From Strigamia acuminata (lineage: Eukaryota; Arthropoda; Chilopoda; Geophilomorpha; Linotaeniidae): a DNA stretch of 64,000 bases. Shown here one piece after another: positions 29,884 through 46,670 of the stretch. The position numbers were made by a program, and so were the translations under genes. How positions within the stretch are numbered: position 1 is the first letter of the stretch; each line of letters starts with the position of its first letter. A model generated the notes under the pieces. That model was not told the DNA's origin, searched no databases, and saw nothing but the letters and a program-made list of their open reading frames with translations. The DNA lies in NCBI GenBank assembly GCA_949358305.1, contig OX442314.1:54011369-54075368 (forward strand), in the 5' to 3' direction.

Positions 29884-29965
29884 TTTCAGCACTCCTCGCT
29901 CCCGAACGAATGAAGAGACTAATTTACAACCGCTGACTTGTGAGCGTCGATTTTGATTTCTCGAG

Positions 29966-30765
29966 ATGGCTGCGGAAAAGAAATCGAAAAGCGCGAACGA
30001 ATCCGAAGATGCGAGTTTAGAAACCACAATTCCAACAGACTTCACCCTCTCTCCGGAAAGCGACGAAGGCAAACAGTCGAAATTGACGCTAAAGCAACAG
30101 TTGGAGCGAAAACAACTGTTGCACGACTTACAACTTTTAAAAATTGAACTCTCGCACAAATCAAACGTAATCGACAACATGAAGGCCGAACACATGACGA
30201 AACTCGACGACTTGGAAGAGAAAATAGCCGACGTTCAGCACGAAAAACATGTGATACAAGCGCGGTACAAAACCAACTCTAATTTTATTAATTTTTATTA
30301 ATTTTAATTTCGTATTAATTTCAGGTTAGAAGCGCAACTGAAGCTCCACCAGGAAGAGAGTATACGAAGATTGACACAAACGAAAAACGAAATGGAAATA
30401 ATTTTAAGGAAACAAGGGCATTTAGAAGAGACGAATGCACAGTTACAGGAAAGGGCTGGCGACATTAAACGAACGTTTCGAGAGTTGGAGTTAAGCAACG
30501 ATCAATATTGTCAGTTGAAGACGTTGACGCCGGATTTGTTGTCGCTTAAGGATTACATCGCGGTAATTCGTAATTTAAATCGAGAAAGAAAATTCATATT
30601 ATTATTTTGTTGTTTTTTCTCTGAATAGATGAGGATTTATGAGATTTGCTGGCCGTTAAAGGAGGAGAATTCTGAATTGCGACATCGAGAGAATAAATTG
30701 AACGAAATGTTGCGTGACGTTCATGCGGAATGTAATATGATAAAAGAAGTAAATAATTATTGTTT

Positions 30766-30796
<31 letters not shown>

Positions 30797-33340
30797 TATT
30801 TATTTAAATCAACGCACCATAATGGATTAATTTTGATTTGTTTTATGATTTTATTAGGATTTTGGGATTTGTCGACAAGAAAATGCCGATTTGTGCTCGA
30901 AAAATCAAAGATTGGAGTCGGATTTGACGGAATTGAGAAGTTTGACGACCGATTGTGATTACAAAAGGGAAAATTTCGATCGAATTAAGAGGTTTTGAAT
31001 GTTATTTATAGACCCCGGATAAATGCATAAATGCATACTTCATATGTATATTGCATATTTTACTCTTTTTTTTTGCATATATTGAAATTTTTGGTGCATA
31101 TTATATGCGCATATAACGAAATTTATTTTGCATACATATCCGGGGTCTAGTTATTTATATTTATATTTATATTTTTTTAAAAAAAATTATTTGCAGTGAA
31201 AAAGAGCGATTTGAAAGCGAGCTGGACGGGCTGAGACGAATAAACTCGCAACTACAAAACGAAAACAAGATTTTAAATAAGGAAAAAGTCGATACGTTTA
31301 GTGAGGTTAAATTTTGTGCGATTTAAAAGCTTTCTTTCCTTATTTTTTTAATTTTAATTTTGATTTTAGTTGAAATCGATGCGGCAAAAATTGCCTTTGT
31401 TGAAACAAGACAAGGATTATTTTTCGAAACAAGTGGTCGAGTTGAACTCGAAATTAAGTTTGGCCGAAGAGCGGCTTTCTTCGGTCAGCGGCCAGCTGGA
31501 GAGGTGTCAGGAAGCGAGAGAAGATGTTTACGAGAGATATGTTTCCGCTCAGTTCGTTGTTTTTATCCGATTTGTAATTTTTTGAAAGATTTGTGAAGAA
31601 ATATTTAATTTATTTTAGAGACAAGTATAAAAACGAATACGACCAAAGACTAGACGAGGAAATTCAGAAAATTCAAGAAAAAACCGACAAAGAATTGGAA
31701 AAGTTGAAAATTTCGCAAACGGAAGTTCGAGAAACGGAAATAAAGTCAATCAAAATCGTGATTTAATAATAATAATTATTATTTTTATTGAAAAACGTGT
31801 CAAATCGATTTTTCAGAGCTCTGCGAGAGTCTAGAGACAATGCGACGAGGCAACGGGACGAAGCCGACGAAAAACTGAGGGAAACTCAAAGAAAATACGA
31901 CGAATTGCGAATGGAGTAAAATATAAAACAGACGAATAGTTTAATTACATTTGTCTTTTTTTTAAATTTTTTTTTCTTCTAATTTTTAAGGTTAAAACAG
32001 TTGCAGTCCAACGACACCGCCAGGGTGAGAGAGCTGAGCAGCGAATTGAAGCTCAAAACGCTCGATTTGGAAAGAATGCAAATGACCGAACTAGAACTAA
32101 CGCACAACCTTAAAAATCTACAAATCGAGAACGACAAATTTGTCAAGAAAGTTGAAGTACTTTTGGTTTATTAAAATTAAAAAATTAAAAAATAAGTTAA
32201 TAAATAAATAGTTGAACCTCGTTTTTTGTTTTAGATCATTACGAACGAACTATACGAGCAGCAAAGCGCCTCGCAAATTCGAATAGCGGAATTAGAGTTA
32301 TCTCTATCGGAACGAAATGGAAGAGTTGAAGCGTACGAAAAATTAGAAAACGAATTGGACGATATAGTGATTGAAGCGGCCCAAGCGGCGGACGGCGAGG
32401 AAGCCGAACGAATCATGTTTTCGTTCGGTTACGGAGCGAACGTACCCACCACTGCAAAACGAAGATTGCAACAGAGGTCCATTGATTTTGCTTCGTGAAA
32501 ATCAATGAAATAATAATCAAATGTTGGTTTTGGATTGTCCAGTGTCAAATTAGCGCGAAGAATCCTCGGCTTAGAGAAACTAAACACAGATTTGGCTAGA
32601 ATGTTGGAAAACGAGAAGAAGAGGAGCGAGTTGCTCGCCGAACAGGTCCTAAATGTTACAAATTTTAAATGCATTTATTCATGTTTAAATTGTACGTTTA
32701 GCTTAGTAATTCGAAGGAAATACTGCACCAAGCTCAACAGCCGTACAGTTACATGATCGACAAAATTCAAACACGAGATGAGCAGTTGCAACAGGTCGGG
32801 GAAAGATTGAAGTCGTTGGAAATTGAATTGAGGTAAATTGATTTTTCTTGTAAAAAAGAATTGTAATGAAAAATTAATTTTAAATTTTAGTAAATGTAAA
32901 CGAGAACGAGAAGATTTTGTCAGAATCCAAAACCAAATGTCACAGGATTTGGAGAGGCTGCTTAACCAGAAAGAAGTGAAATGATTTGAATGTTAATATT
33001 TATTTTATGAATTAAAATGGATTTTTATCGTTGCAGGAAATGAACAGGATCAGGAATTATCTGTTAAGGTTACAAAATAGGAGTGGCTCTAACGAACCAA
33101 TTTTTAGCGATTCTCCGGTCGACGATGATCAAACGGATTCGAGCGTCTATTTTGGATCGTTGCCACCGAAAGACTTTCCAAAGGCCACGCTGTTTGTAAG
33201 ACATTTTAATATCGACCGTGAAAAAAACAGAATATTAGCAATTAGCAAACGAGCAGATCAGAATTCAATATTATTAAAGCTGCTATTTTTGCGGACTAAA
33301 AACAATGAACTTGCAGGCGGAAAGCGGAAAAAAAAGATGA
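29966..33340 (+). CDS. PIBF1: PIBF1 (CEP90), centriolar satellite / ciliogenesis protein
   Basis: Fifteen exons: 29966-30264, 30325-30562, 30629-30748, 30858-30991, 31197-31305, 31370-31551, 31619-31744, 31817-31915, 31991-32156, 32235-32476, 32543-32645, 32702-32832, 32891-32975, 33037-33195, 33317-33340. All have GT-AG borders, phases agree, and the joined frame is 738 codons plus TGA (human protein 757). It is almost entirely coiled coil. Diagnostic stretches are L-E-T-T-I-P-T-D near the start, L-L-H-D-L-Q-L-L-K-I-E-L-S, the F-S-F-G-Y-G-A-N-V-P-T-T-A-K-R-R block and the Q-Q-P-Y segment, all of which I know from vertebrate PIBF1. The family acts at centriolar satellites and distal appendages in cilium assembly. 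The last exon is short and less certain: its TGA (33338-33340) overlaps the first unit of a minisatellite. Confidence 0.93.
31009..31149. mobile_element. Small MITE in PIBF1 intron 4 (141 bp, 8-bp TSD)
   Basis: 13-bp perfect inverted ends TAGACCCCGGATA / TATCCGGGGTCTA. 8-bp duplication GTTATTTA at 31001-31008 and 31150-31157. Interior rich in GCATAT. hAT-type by the duplication length. Confidence 0.85.
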
Positions 33341-33596
33341 ATTTTTGGTCCAAAAGATGAATTTTTGGTCCAAAAGATGAATTTTTGGTCCAAAAGATGA
33401 ATTTTTGGTCCAAAAGATGAATTTTTGGTCCAAAAGATGAATTTTTGGTCCAAAAGATGAATTTTTGGTCCAAAAGATGAATTTTTGGTCCAAAAGATGA
33501 ATTTTTGGTCCAAAAGATGAATTTTTGGTCCAAAAGATGAATTTTTGGTCCGAAAGATGAATTTTTGGTCCAAAAGATGAATTTTTGGTCCAAAAA
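33337..33596 (+). repeat. 20-bp minisatellite, 13 units, at the PIBF1 stop codon
   Basis: Unit ATGAATTTTTGGTCCAAAAG, nearly perfect (one A-to-G near 33552; the last unit ends AAAA). Because 20 is not a multiple of three, it creates staggered open frames on the minus strand that are not genes. The array begins at the PIBF1 stop. Confidence 0.95.
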
Positions 33597-34155
33597 ATGA
33601 ATATTATTTTTGCCTTGAAAACAATACGTTCACGTCGGACGTGAACGTAGCCACTTCGTATTAATTAATTTATCAATTTGTTATTATTTGTCAGACTAGA
33701 GTAAAAGGACCACAACGAACATCTTGAGAAATCACCATCCGTCAGTTTTACTGAAACTGAAAGACAAACTTCAGATTTATTCAGCGGTGTGCTCTGTGAA
33801 TAGATCCGGCTCCAGTGAACTGAATAACCATTGGTTTAATTTCCTCATTACTTTGAAATGATGTACAGAAAGCTTTGTGATGGATATGTTTGTAGTATTA
33901 AGGATGTAACATTCAAAGATTATTCTGAACTCCCAGAAAATAGGAAATGAAATAAGATAAGTTAGTTTTAGCTGATAAATAATAATTTATTAAACAATAA
34001 TTGTGTATAAACAAAATGGTTTGTTATTTGCTCAATATCAACAAATTACCACGGAATAGCCCACATTAGAATAAATCAGAGAAGGAAGAAAGTGGTTAGT
34101 GATTCCAACAACGATTGTTATGCAGTATAGAACTTGTGAATTACATGGTACAGTA
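33597..34155. other. Intergenic sequence between PIBF1 and the tandem gene family
   Basis: No supported gene. The last part (about 34110-34155) belongs to the tandemly duplicated block: the same sequence without the MITE occurs near 37185-37225. Confidence 0.5.
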
Positions 34156-34861
34156 CTACCGGTAGGGTTCCTCTACCGGTATCAAAAACCGGTATTTTTC
34201 AAGAAAATATCGAATACCGTCTTTAGTTCGGTATTTGTACCGGTTTTTATAACGCATGCTGAATGGGTTTTTTTTAAACACAAAAATGCAAAGTTATCGA
34301 TTTTTTAGCTTAAAAATGTAAATTTATCAATTTTTATGTGTAAAAATTAGATATTAATTAATTTTTTTCACATAAAAACGAGAATTTATTGATTTTTTAA
34401 CTAAAAGTGAGACTTTACCGATTTTTTTAACTTAAAAATGAGAATTTACCGATTTTTTTAACTTAAAAATGAGAATTTACCGATTTTTTTAACTTAAAAA
34501 TGAGAATTTACCGATTTCTTTAACTTAAACATGAGAATTTATCGAATTTCTTAAATTAAAAAATCTTATAAACTCAATTTATCTATTTAAAAAAAAAAAT
34601 AATTCTCAATTTCAACTAATAAAACCAACACCTGATAACAACCCCACATTCATCAAACGTCTACACCACATTGAAAATAATATTTAAAAAAAATAAACAA
34701 AAATTACAATTAAAACATTACAATTAAAATAAAAATATTTAACATTCTAGCCCTTTTTATTTTACTTTATTACCGAAAGATACCGGTTTACCGGTTTTTT
34801 GATCATTGAATACCAAAATACCGGTTTTTCCAAATGTAATGTCCCTATTTTAAGAAACCCT
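34156..34861. mobile_element. hAT-type MITE, copy 2 (706 bp)
   Basis: Same family as 27655 and 42855. 8-bp duplication GTACAGTA at 34148-34155 and 34862-34869. The left end has seven extra bases (CTACCGG) before TAGGG. The paralogous site near 37208-37220 is empty and carries a single GTACAGTA, which confirms the insertion. Confidence 0.9.
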
Positions 34862-35391
34862 GTACAGTAAATCAATTCTTTTCACAGATTCAAATCAACA
34901 GATTGGCTCAATTTGAATGAACAATAAATTGAAGGAATCGAACAGTATAACCATTCATTTCATTTCCAAACGTTTGAGTCTGGCACTGAAAACTGAAATG
35001 TTTTTGTACAAATTTTAATCTCAAGGGCATCAGGGCTGAAGAGTTAGAATAAGTCAGAGATGTGCAGGAAAGCTTCGTAATGAATAAATAAAGCGCACAT
35101 TCAGACTAATCTACTCTTTAAAATTGAAGGTCATGTTGACTTAGAATAATTTCTTCTGTCTCCTTTAGCTTTTTAAATATGTATTCGTCTTTAAGGTGGC
35201 CTCCGAGCAACTAGTTTTGACTCATTTATTAGAAATTTGCAGTTTCAATTCCTTTGAAAAATTTCATAAAAAAGAAAAATTAATTTCCGGGAAATTTAAT
35301 CGTACACAAGGAAGAAAAAAATATGTTTAGTGACTAATCTGAATGCCAGCTGTGCCCTTTGGATACAAGACAGCACAAAGAACAGAACACG

Positions 35392-36053
35392 ATGGCTGAC
35401 AGTATGTACTTTTTCATTTCTTTTAACTGTAAAAACTATAACATCTTAACAAAAGTATTTTAAATTTCATGTTTTAGAGGGTAAAGGCAACCAATATGCG
35501 GGACGCGATGTCAAAAATACCAAGGGTGTGAACAAGGTTACTAAGCATATGTTATCGCTTGGACTATATTATTTTTTGTTTGCAGCTAACGTGTATAATA
35601 AGGGTGATGGCAATGTTACAATTCATAATCAGCAGAAAGATGAAAAAAAACCTAGCGATGGTATATTTACAAACAAAATGGGTTTCACAAGTTTATATTT
35701 ATTTAATTCTTTTTTACAGTTAGTAGTGACATGATTACAGTTTTCGTCGATGATGGAGAAGGTCGAAGAACAAAAGTTTGCCTGGCTGCCGTTGAAAACA
35801 AGATATCGGATTTAAGAAAAAAACTGATCGCCGATGATTATAAAGGCATCAACGGAGAAGTGTTAGATGTGGAAAATGCGATTTTCAAGGTAAATTCAAT
35901 TTCCATAACTTTTTATTTAATAATAAAAATAAAAAATAAAAAATTGTTTTCTTCCAGGACGAAGATGGAAACGAAGTTACCCCAAGTTACCCGTTGAGTG
36001 ATAAAGAAGTGATTTATATAAGTTTTCTAACACCACATCACTTTTTACATTAA
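35392..36053 (+). CDS. Tandem small-gene family, member 1 (132 aa)
   Basis: Exons 35392-35401, 35478-35525, 35586-35660, 35720-35889, 35958-36053 (phases 1,1,1,0). The donor of exon 2 is GTGTGA. The N-terminus, after MADKGK, has G-N-Q-Y-A-G-R-D-V-K-N-T-K followed by N-V-Y-N-K-G-D-G-N-V-T-I-H-N-Q. These are two short Gly/Asn/Gln beta-strand-like pseudo-repeats reminiscent of amyloid signalling motifs (HET-s/PP/RHIM type). After a Lys-rich hinge, a domain of about 75 residues begins I-T-V-F-V-D-D, has a helix S-D-L-R-K-K-L and ends D-K-E-V-I-Y-I-S, which looks like a beta-grasp (ubiquitin, CIDE-N or DCX-like) fold. No known family matched. It has seven more residues in exon 4 than the other members and a different C-terminus. 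Confidence 0.75.
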
Positions 36054-37733
36054 AAGATTGTTAAATTCGAAGTTTTAACCAAAGTCATAATCAACATGAT
36101 CTTGATTTACGCCATATAATTTGCTTCAAACCTGGCAAGGTTGCTCTCGTGTATTTTGTACTCAATTATTAAACTTAACGTGTTTTTGTTAGTTCTTGGC
36201 TTCAAGTTATCAAGTCATTTACAGTGGTCATTTCAAGAAAGCAGAGATTGAATTCCCAAGTTTAGTTACGTGACATCACGCGTGCATTTGGCGCATTCAT
36301 AAAGTAATTTAAATTTGTTTATATATTTTACCTTTAGACTGATTCAAAAAAAATATAAACATGTTTAAATGGCTTTATAGGTCTATTAACAGGGTTTGTA
36401 ACGCCTAGTTCACGCCAACTTTTACATATTGATAGCGCCACTATTTTCTCATAGACTTGCATGTTAATTCGTTATTCCAGTCTACAGCGCTTAATAATGA
36501 TTTTTTTTAATTTTTTTTTTAAAATATGTTTATAATGACCTGTTCGATGTCGGTACATCTTCCAAAGTTTAATTTTTTGAGTTGCCAGCAAGAAAAAAGC
36601 AATTTTTGGGTGTCTTTCCTCCAACAAAATTTTATTTGTCGTGGCACAATGTTTTGTCGAACCTATTTTCGCAACGGGGTCGACACTCGACGGTTTGCGG
36701 CCACGATTGTAAACGTCTTACGAACGCGACAGTCGACGGTTTTTCGTCAAAAATGGTTGTTTTCCATAAAGAATGGCCATTTTTAGCCATTTTCAAATAG
36801 TTAAAATGGCTGTATTTTGTCGAAAATGGCCATTTTTAGCCGTTTTTAGCCATTTTTAGCCAATTTTAGCCATTTTTAGCCATTTTTAGCCATTTTTAGC
36901 TATTTTTAGCCATTTTTCGTCAAAAATGGCCATTTTCATCATTTAAACGTTACAAAATGTAACGTTCCAATGACGAAAATTGCGTTTTAGGCCCTAGAAT
37001 AGTCCACTAAAATTATTTTTTGCAAACTTATGTAAAACTTCATGCAAAATTTCTTTTTTTCTTTCTTTTTTTATTTTTAGTAGTTCATTTTTGAAAAATT
37101 TAATGCACCTGTAGATGAAGTGGGGCGCGGAAGATCGCCTTACTTAAAAATGGGTAGCGATGCTAAAAAGTTTGGGAACGCCTGATGTAGAACTGGTGAA
37201 TTACATGGTACAGTACATCAATTCTTTTCACAGGTTCAAATCAACAGATTGGCTCTATTTGAACAATAAATTGAAGGAACCGAACAGTGTAACCATTTAT
37301 TTCATTTCCAAACATTTGAGTCTGGCACTGAAAGCTGAAATGTTTTTGTAAAAATTTTAATCTCAAGGGCATCAAGACTGAAGAGTTAGTGTAAGTCAGA
37401 GATGTGCAGGAAAGCACCGTAATGAGTAAATAAAGCGCACATTCAGACTAATCTACTCTTTAAAATCGAAGGTCATGTTGACTTAGAATAATTTTTTCTG
37501 TCTCCTTTAGCTTTTTAAATATGTATTCGTCTTTAAGGTGGCCTCCGAGCAACTAGTTTTTACTCATTTCTTGAAAATTTGCAGTTTCAATTCCTTTGAA
37601 AAATTTTATAAAAAAGAAAAATTAATTTCCGAGAAATTTAATCGTATACCAGGAAAAAAAAAATATGTTTAGTGACTAATCTGAATGCCAGCTGTGCCCT
37701 TTGGATACAAGACAGCACAAAGAACAGAACACG
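36054..37733. other. Spacer between family members 1 and 2
   Basis: Contains the 3' flank of member 1, a GCCATTTTT repeat (36831-36910), and, from about 37185, sequence homologous to the 5' flank of member 1 (34110-35390 without the MITE). The block AAGGTGGCCTCCGAGCAACT precedes each member by about 150-200 bases and may hold regulatory sites. Confidence 0.5.
36831..36910 (+). repeat. 10-bp minisatellite CATTTTTAGC
   Basis: About eight units of CATTTTTAGC with single-base variants, flanked by AAAATGGCCAT sequences that are self-complementary with the array. Confidence 0.85.
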
Positions 37734-38363
37734 ATGGCTGACAGTATGTACTTTTTCATTTCTTTTAACTGTAAAAACTATAACATCTTGACAAAAGTAT
37801 TTTAAATTTTATGTTTTAGAGGGTAAAGGAAACCAATATGCGGGACGCGATGTCAAAAATACCAAGGGTGTGAACAAGGTTACTCAGCTCATGTTATCAC
37901 TTGGACTATATTATTTTTTGTTTGCAGCAAACGTGTATAATGAGGGTGATGGCACTGTTACAATTCTTAATCAGCAGAAAGATGAAAAAAAACATAGCGA
38001 TGGTATATTTACAAACAAAATGGGATTCACAAGTTTATATTTTTAATTGTTTTTTACAGTTACTGATATGATCACAGTTTTAGTGGATGATGAAGGTGAA
38101 AGAACGAAAGTTTGCCTGGCTGCCGATAAAAACAAGTTTTCAGACTTTAAAGAAAAAGTGATCGCCGATAAATGCATCGACGGAGATATAGAAAAGGCGA
38201 TTTTCAAGGTAAATTCAATTTCTATAACTTTTTATTTAATAATAAAAATAAAAAATAAAAAATTGTTTTCTAACAGGATGATGATGGAAACAAATACAGC
38301 CCAAGTTACCCGTTGAGGGATAAGGAAGTGTTCTTAAAACACATCACTGAATACCTGGCTTAA
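37734..38363 (+). CDS. Tandem small-gene family, member 2 (122 aa)
   Basis: Exons 37734-37743, 37820-37867, 37928-38002, 38060-38208, 38277-38363, with the same phases as member 1. The N-terminal pseudo-repeats are kept (G-N-Q-Y-A-G-R-D-V-K-N-T-K, then G-D-G-T-V-T-I-L-N-Q). The beta-grasp-like domain keeps the T-K-V-C-L-A-A-D and A-I-F-K-D-D-D-G-N blocks and ends E-Y-L-A. No stop or lost splice site. The three members share intron positions, so they arose by tandem duplication of a block of about 2 kb. Confidence 0.75.
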
Positions 38364-39413
38364 AAGGTTGTTGAATTCAAAGTTTTAACCATAATTTGCT
38401 TCAAACATGGCAAGGTGAATGCTCTTGTGTATTTTGTACTCAATTATTAAACTTAACTTGTTTTTGTTAGTTCTTGGCTTCAATTTATCAAGTCATTTAC
38501 AGTGGTCATTTCAAGAAAGCAACCCAAGTTCACGCCAACTTTGACATATAGATGCCGCCACTGTTTTCCCATAGACTTGTGTGTTAATTCGTTATTCTAG
38601 TCTACAGCGCTTAATAATGATTTTTTAAAATTTTTTTTAAATGTGTTTGTAATGACCAAAGTTTAATTTTTTGGGTTGCCAGCAAGAAAAAAGCAATTTT
38701 TGGGTGTCTTTCCTCCAAAAAATATTTTTTTTTCAATGTCTCCAAATTGCTCAAATTTCATTCAATTTGTTGGATAAAAAATTTATTTCCCACTTATTTG
38801 AGCATGGAGAATTCAAATATCAGGTTATTTTCATGCTGAAATTTACATTTAAAAAAATTTAAATTTTTGAATTTCTATCAAACTTTCTCCCTCCTCGGAT
38901 TAAAAGGGCTGGCATGGCAGCTCCCCTACTTAATCTCTACTTAGTTAATGGTTTGCAGGTGTTGGCTGTGAATTTTGTTTGTTTTTATTCAATTTTAAAT
39001 TGAAATTTTTTTGTAAAAATTTTAATCTCAAGGGCATCAAGACTGAAGAGTTAGCGTAAGTCAGAGATGTGCTGGAAAGCTCCGTAATAAATAAATAAAG
39101 CGCACATTCAGACTAATTTACTCTTTAAAATTGAAGGTCATGTTGACTTAGAATAATTTTTTCTGTGTCCCTTAACTTTTTAAATATGTATTCGTCTTTA
39201 AGGTGGCCTCCGAGCAACTAGTTTTGACTCATTTCTTGAAAAATTGCAGTTTCAATCCTTTTGAAAAATTTTATAAAAAAGAAAAATTAATTTCCGAGAA
39301 ATTTAATCACACACAAGGAAGAAAAAAATATGCAAAGTGACTAATATGAATACCAGCCGTTCCCTTCGGCGATACTTCTAAACCGAACAAGACAGCACAA
39401 AGACCACAAGACG
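38364..39413. other. Spacer between family members 2 and 3
   Basis: Homologous in pieces to 36054-37733, including the CACGCCAACTTTGACATAT stretch and the upstream block ending before ATG. A unique AT-rich part lies at 38720-39000. No gene supported. Confidence 0.5.
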
Positions 39414-40037
39414 ATGGGTATGTACTTTTTCATTTCTTTTAACTGTAAAAACTATAACATCTTAACAAAAGTATTTTAAATTTCATGTTTTAGAGGCTAA
39501 AGGTAACCAATACGTGGGAGACCATGCCAAAATAACCAAGAAGGGTATGAACAAGGTTACTCAGCACATGTTATCGCTTGGACTATAATATTTTTTGTTT
39601 GCAGGAAACGTGTATAAGGGTGATGGCTTTGTTACAATTCATAATCAGCAGAAGGATGAAAAAAAACATAGCGATGGTATATTTACAAACAAAATGGGAT
39701 TCACAAGTTTCTGTTTTTAATTGTTTTTTACAGTTACTGATATGATCACAGTTGTTGTCGATGTTGAAGGTCGAAGAATGAAAGTTTGCCTGGCTGCCGA
39801 TGAAAACAAGTTTTCAGACTTGAAACAAAAACTGATCACCGATAAATGCATCGACGGAGATATAGAAAAGGCTATTTTCAAGGTAAATTCAATTTACATA
39901 ATTTTTTATTTACCGATAATAATAAAAATAGAAAATAAAAAATTGTTTTCTAACAGGATGCTGATGATATTGAATATACGCCGAGTTATCCCATGAAGGA
40001 AAAAGAACAGGTTTATGTAACTTTTAAAGATTGTTAA
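39414..40037 (+). CDS. Tandem small-gene family, member 3 (118 aa)
   Basis: Exons 39414-39417 (only ATGG), 39494-39544, 39605-39676, 39734-39882, 39957-40037. The frame remains open across all joins. The first exon has lost six bases relative to the other members but keeps its phase. The second exon gains one codon and the third loses one. The motif is G-N-Q-Y-V-G-D-H-A-K and G-F-V-T-I-H-N-Q. The C-terminus ends Y-V-T-F-K-D-C. It is the most diverged member but appears intact. Confidence 0.72.
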
Positions 40038-40108
40038 ATTCAAAGTTTTAACCATAATACCGTTTGCTCAATTATTAAACTTAACTTGTTTTTATTATTT
40101 CTTGGCTT

Positions 40109-40157
40109 CAATTTACAATTTACAATTTACAATTTACAATTTACAATTTACAATTTT
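40109..40157 (+). repeat. 7-bp tandem repeat (CAATTTA)n
   Basis: Seven units, directly downstream of member 3. Confidence 0.9.
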
Positions 40158-40642
40158 TCGGGCAGACGACATCTTCATTTGGCGCATTCATAAAGTAATT
40201 TAAATTTGTTTATGTATTTTATCTTTAGACCGATTCAAAAATAAAATATAAACCAGTTTAAATGGCTTTATGAAAAAGCTTACCGGTAGTCACAGTACAT
40301 CTACGCAGTGAGTGATTAATAAAAACAATTTCTATTCTTTCACCGGACCAGTTCTGCAACGACCGATAATCGTTCGCTGAATTCGGTAGATAAAGTAAAA
40401 GTGATAAGAATTGACAAGTCACAATATTTACCGATCAAACACCAAAATAAACAATTCACCACACAGTATCACGAGTCCTGATTTATCATTATCAGTACAT
40501 AGATAACTGCAGCCATTTCTGAAATCTCCTCAAACTTCAAATTAAGCTTTAAACAAAGTACTCATCTCAAGCAAGTATTTACTATCAGCTGCTCCCTAGT
40601 AAAATAATCCAACAAATCCAATTTTTTCAAATAAATGCAGCA

Positions 40643-46670
<6,028 letters not shown>

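Noticed and set aside
33258-33593. Minus-strand ORFs of repeating M-D-Q-K-F-I-F-W type
   Set aside because: They are translations of the 20-bp minisatellite in three staggered frames.
33337-33596. Possible CRISPR-like array
   Set aside because: Head-to-tail units without spacers in a eukaryotic 3' UTR; an ordinary minisatellite. The same applies to 49437-49995.
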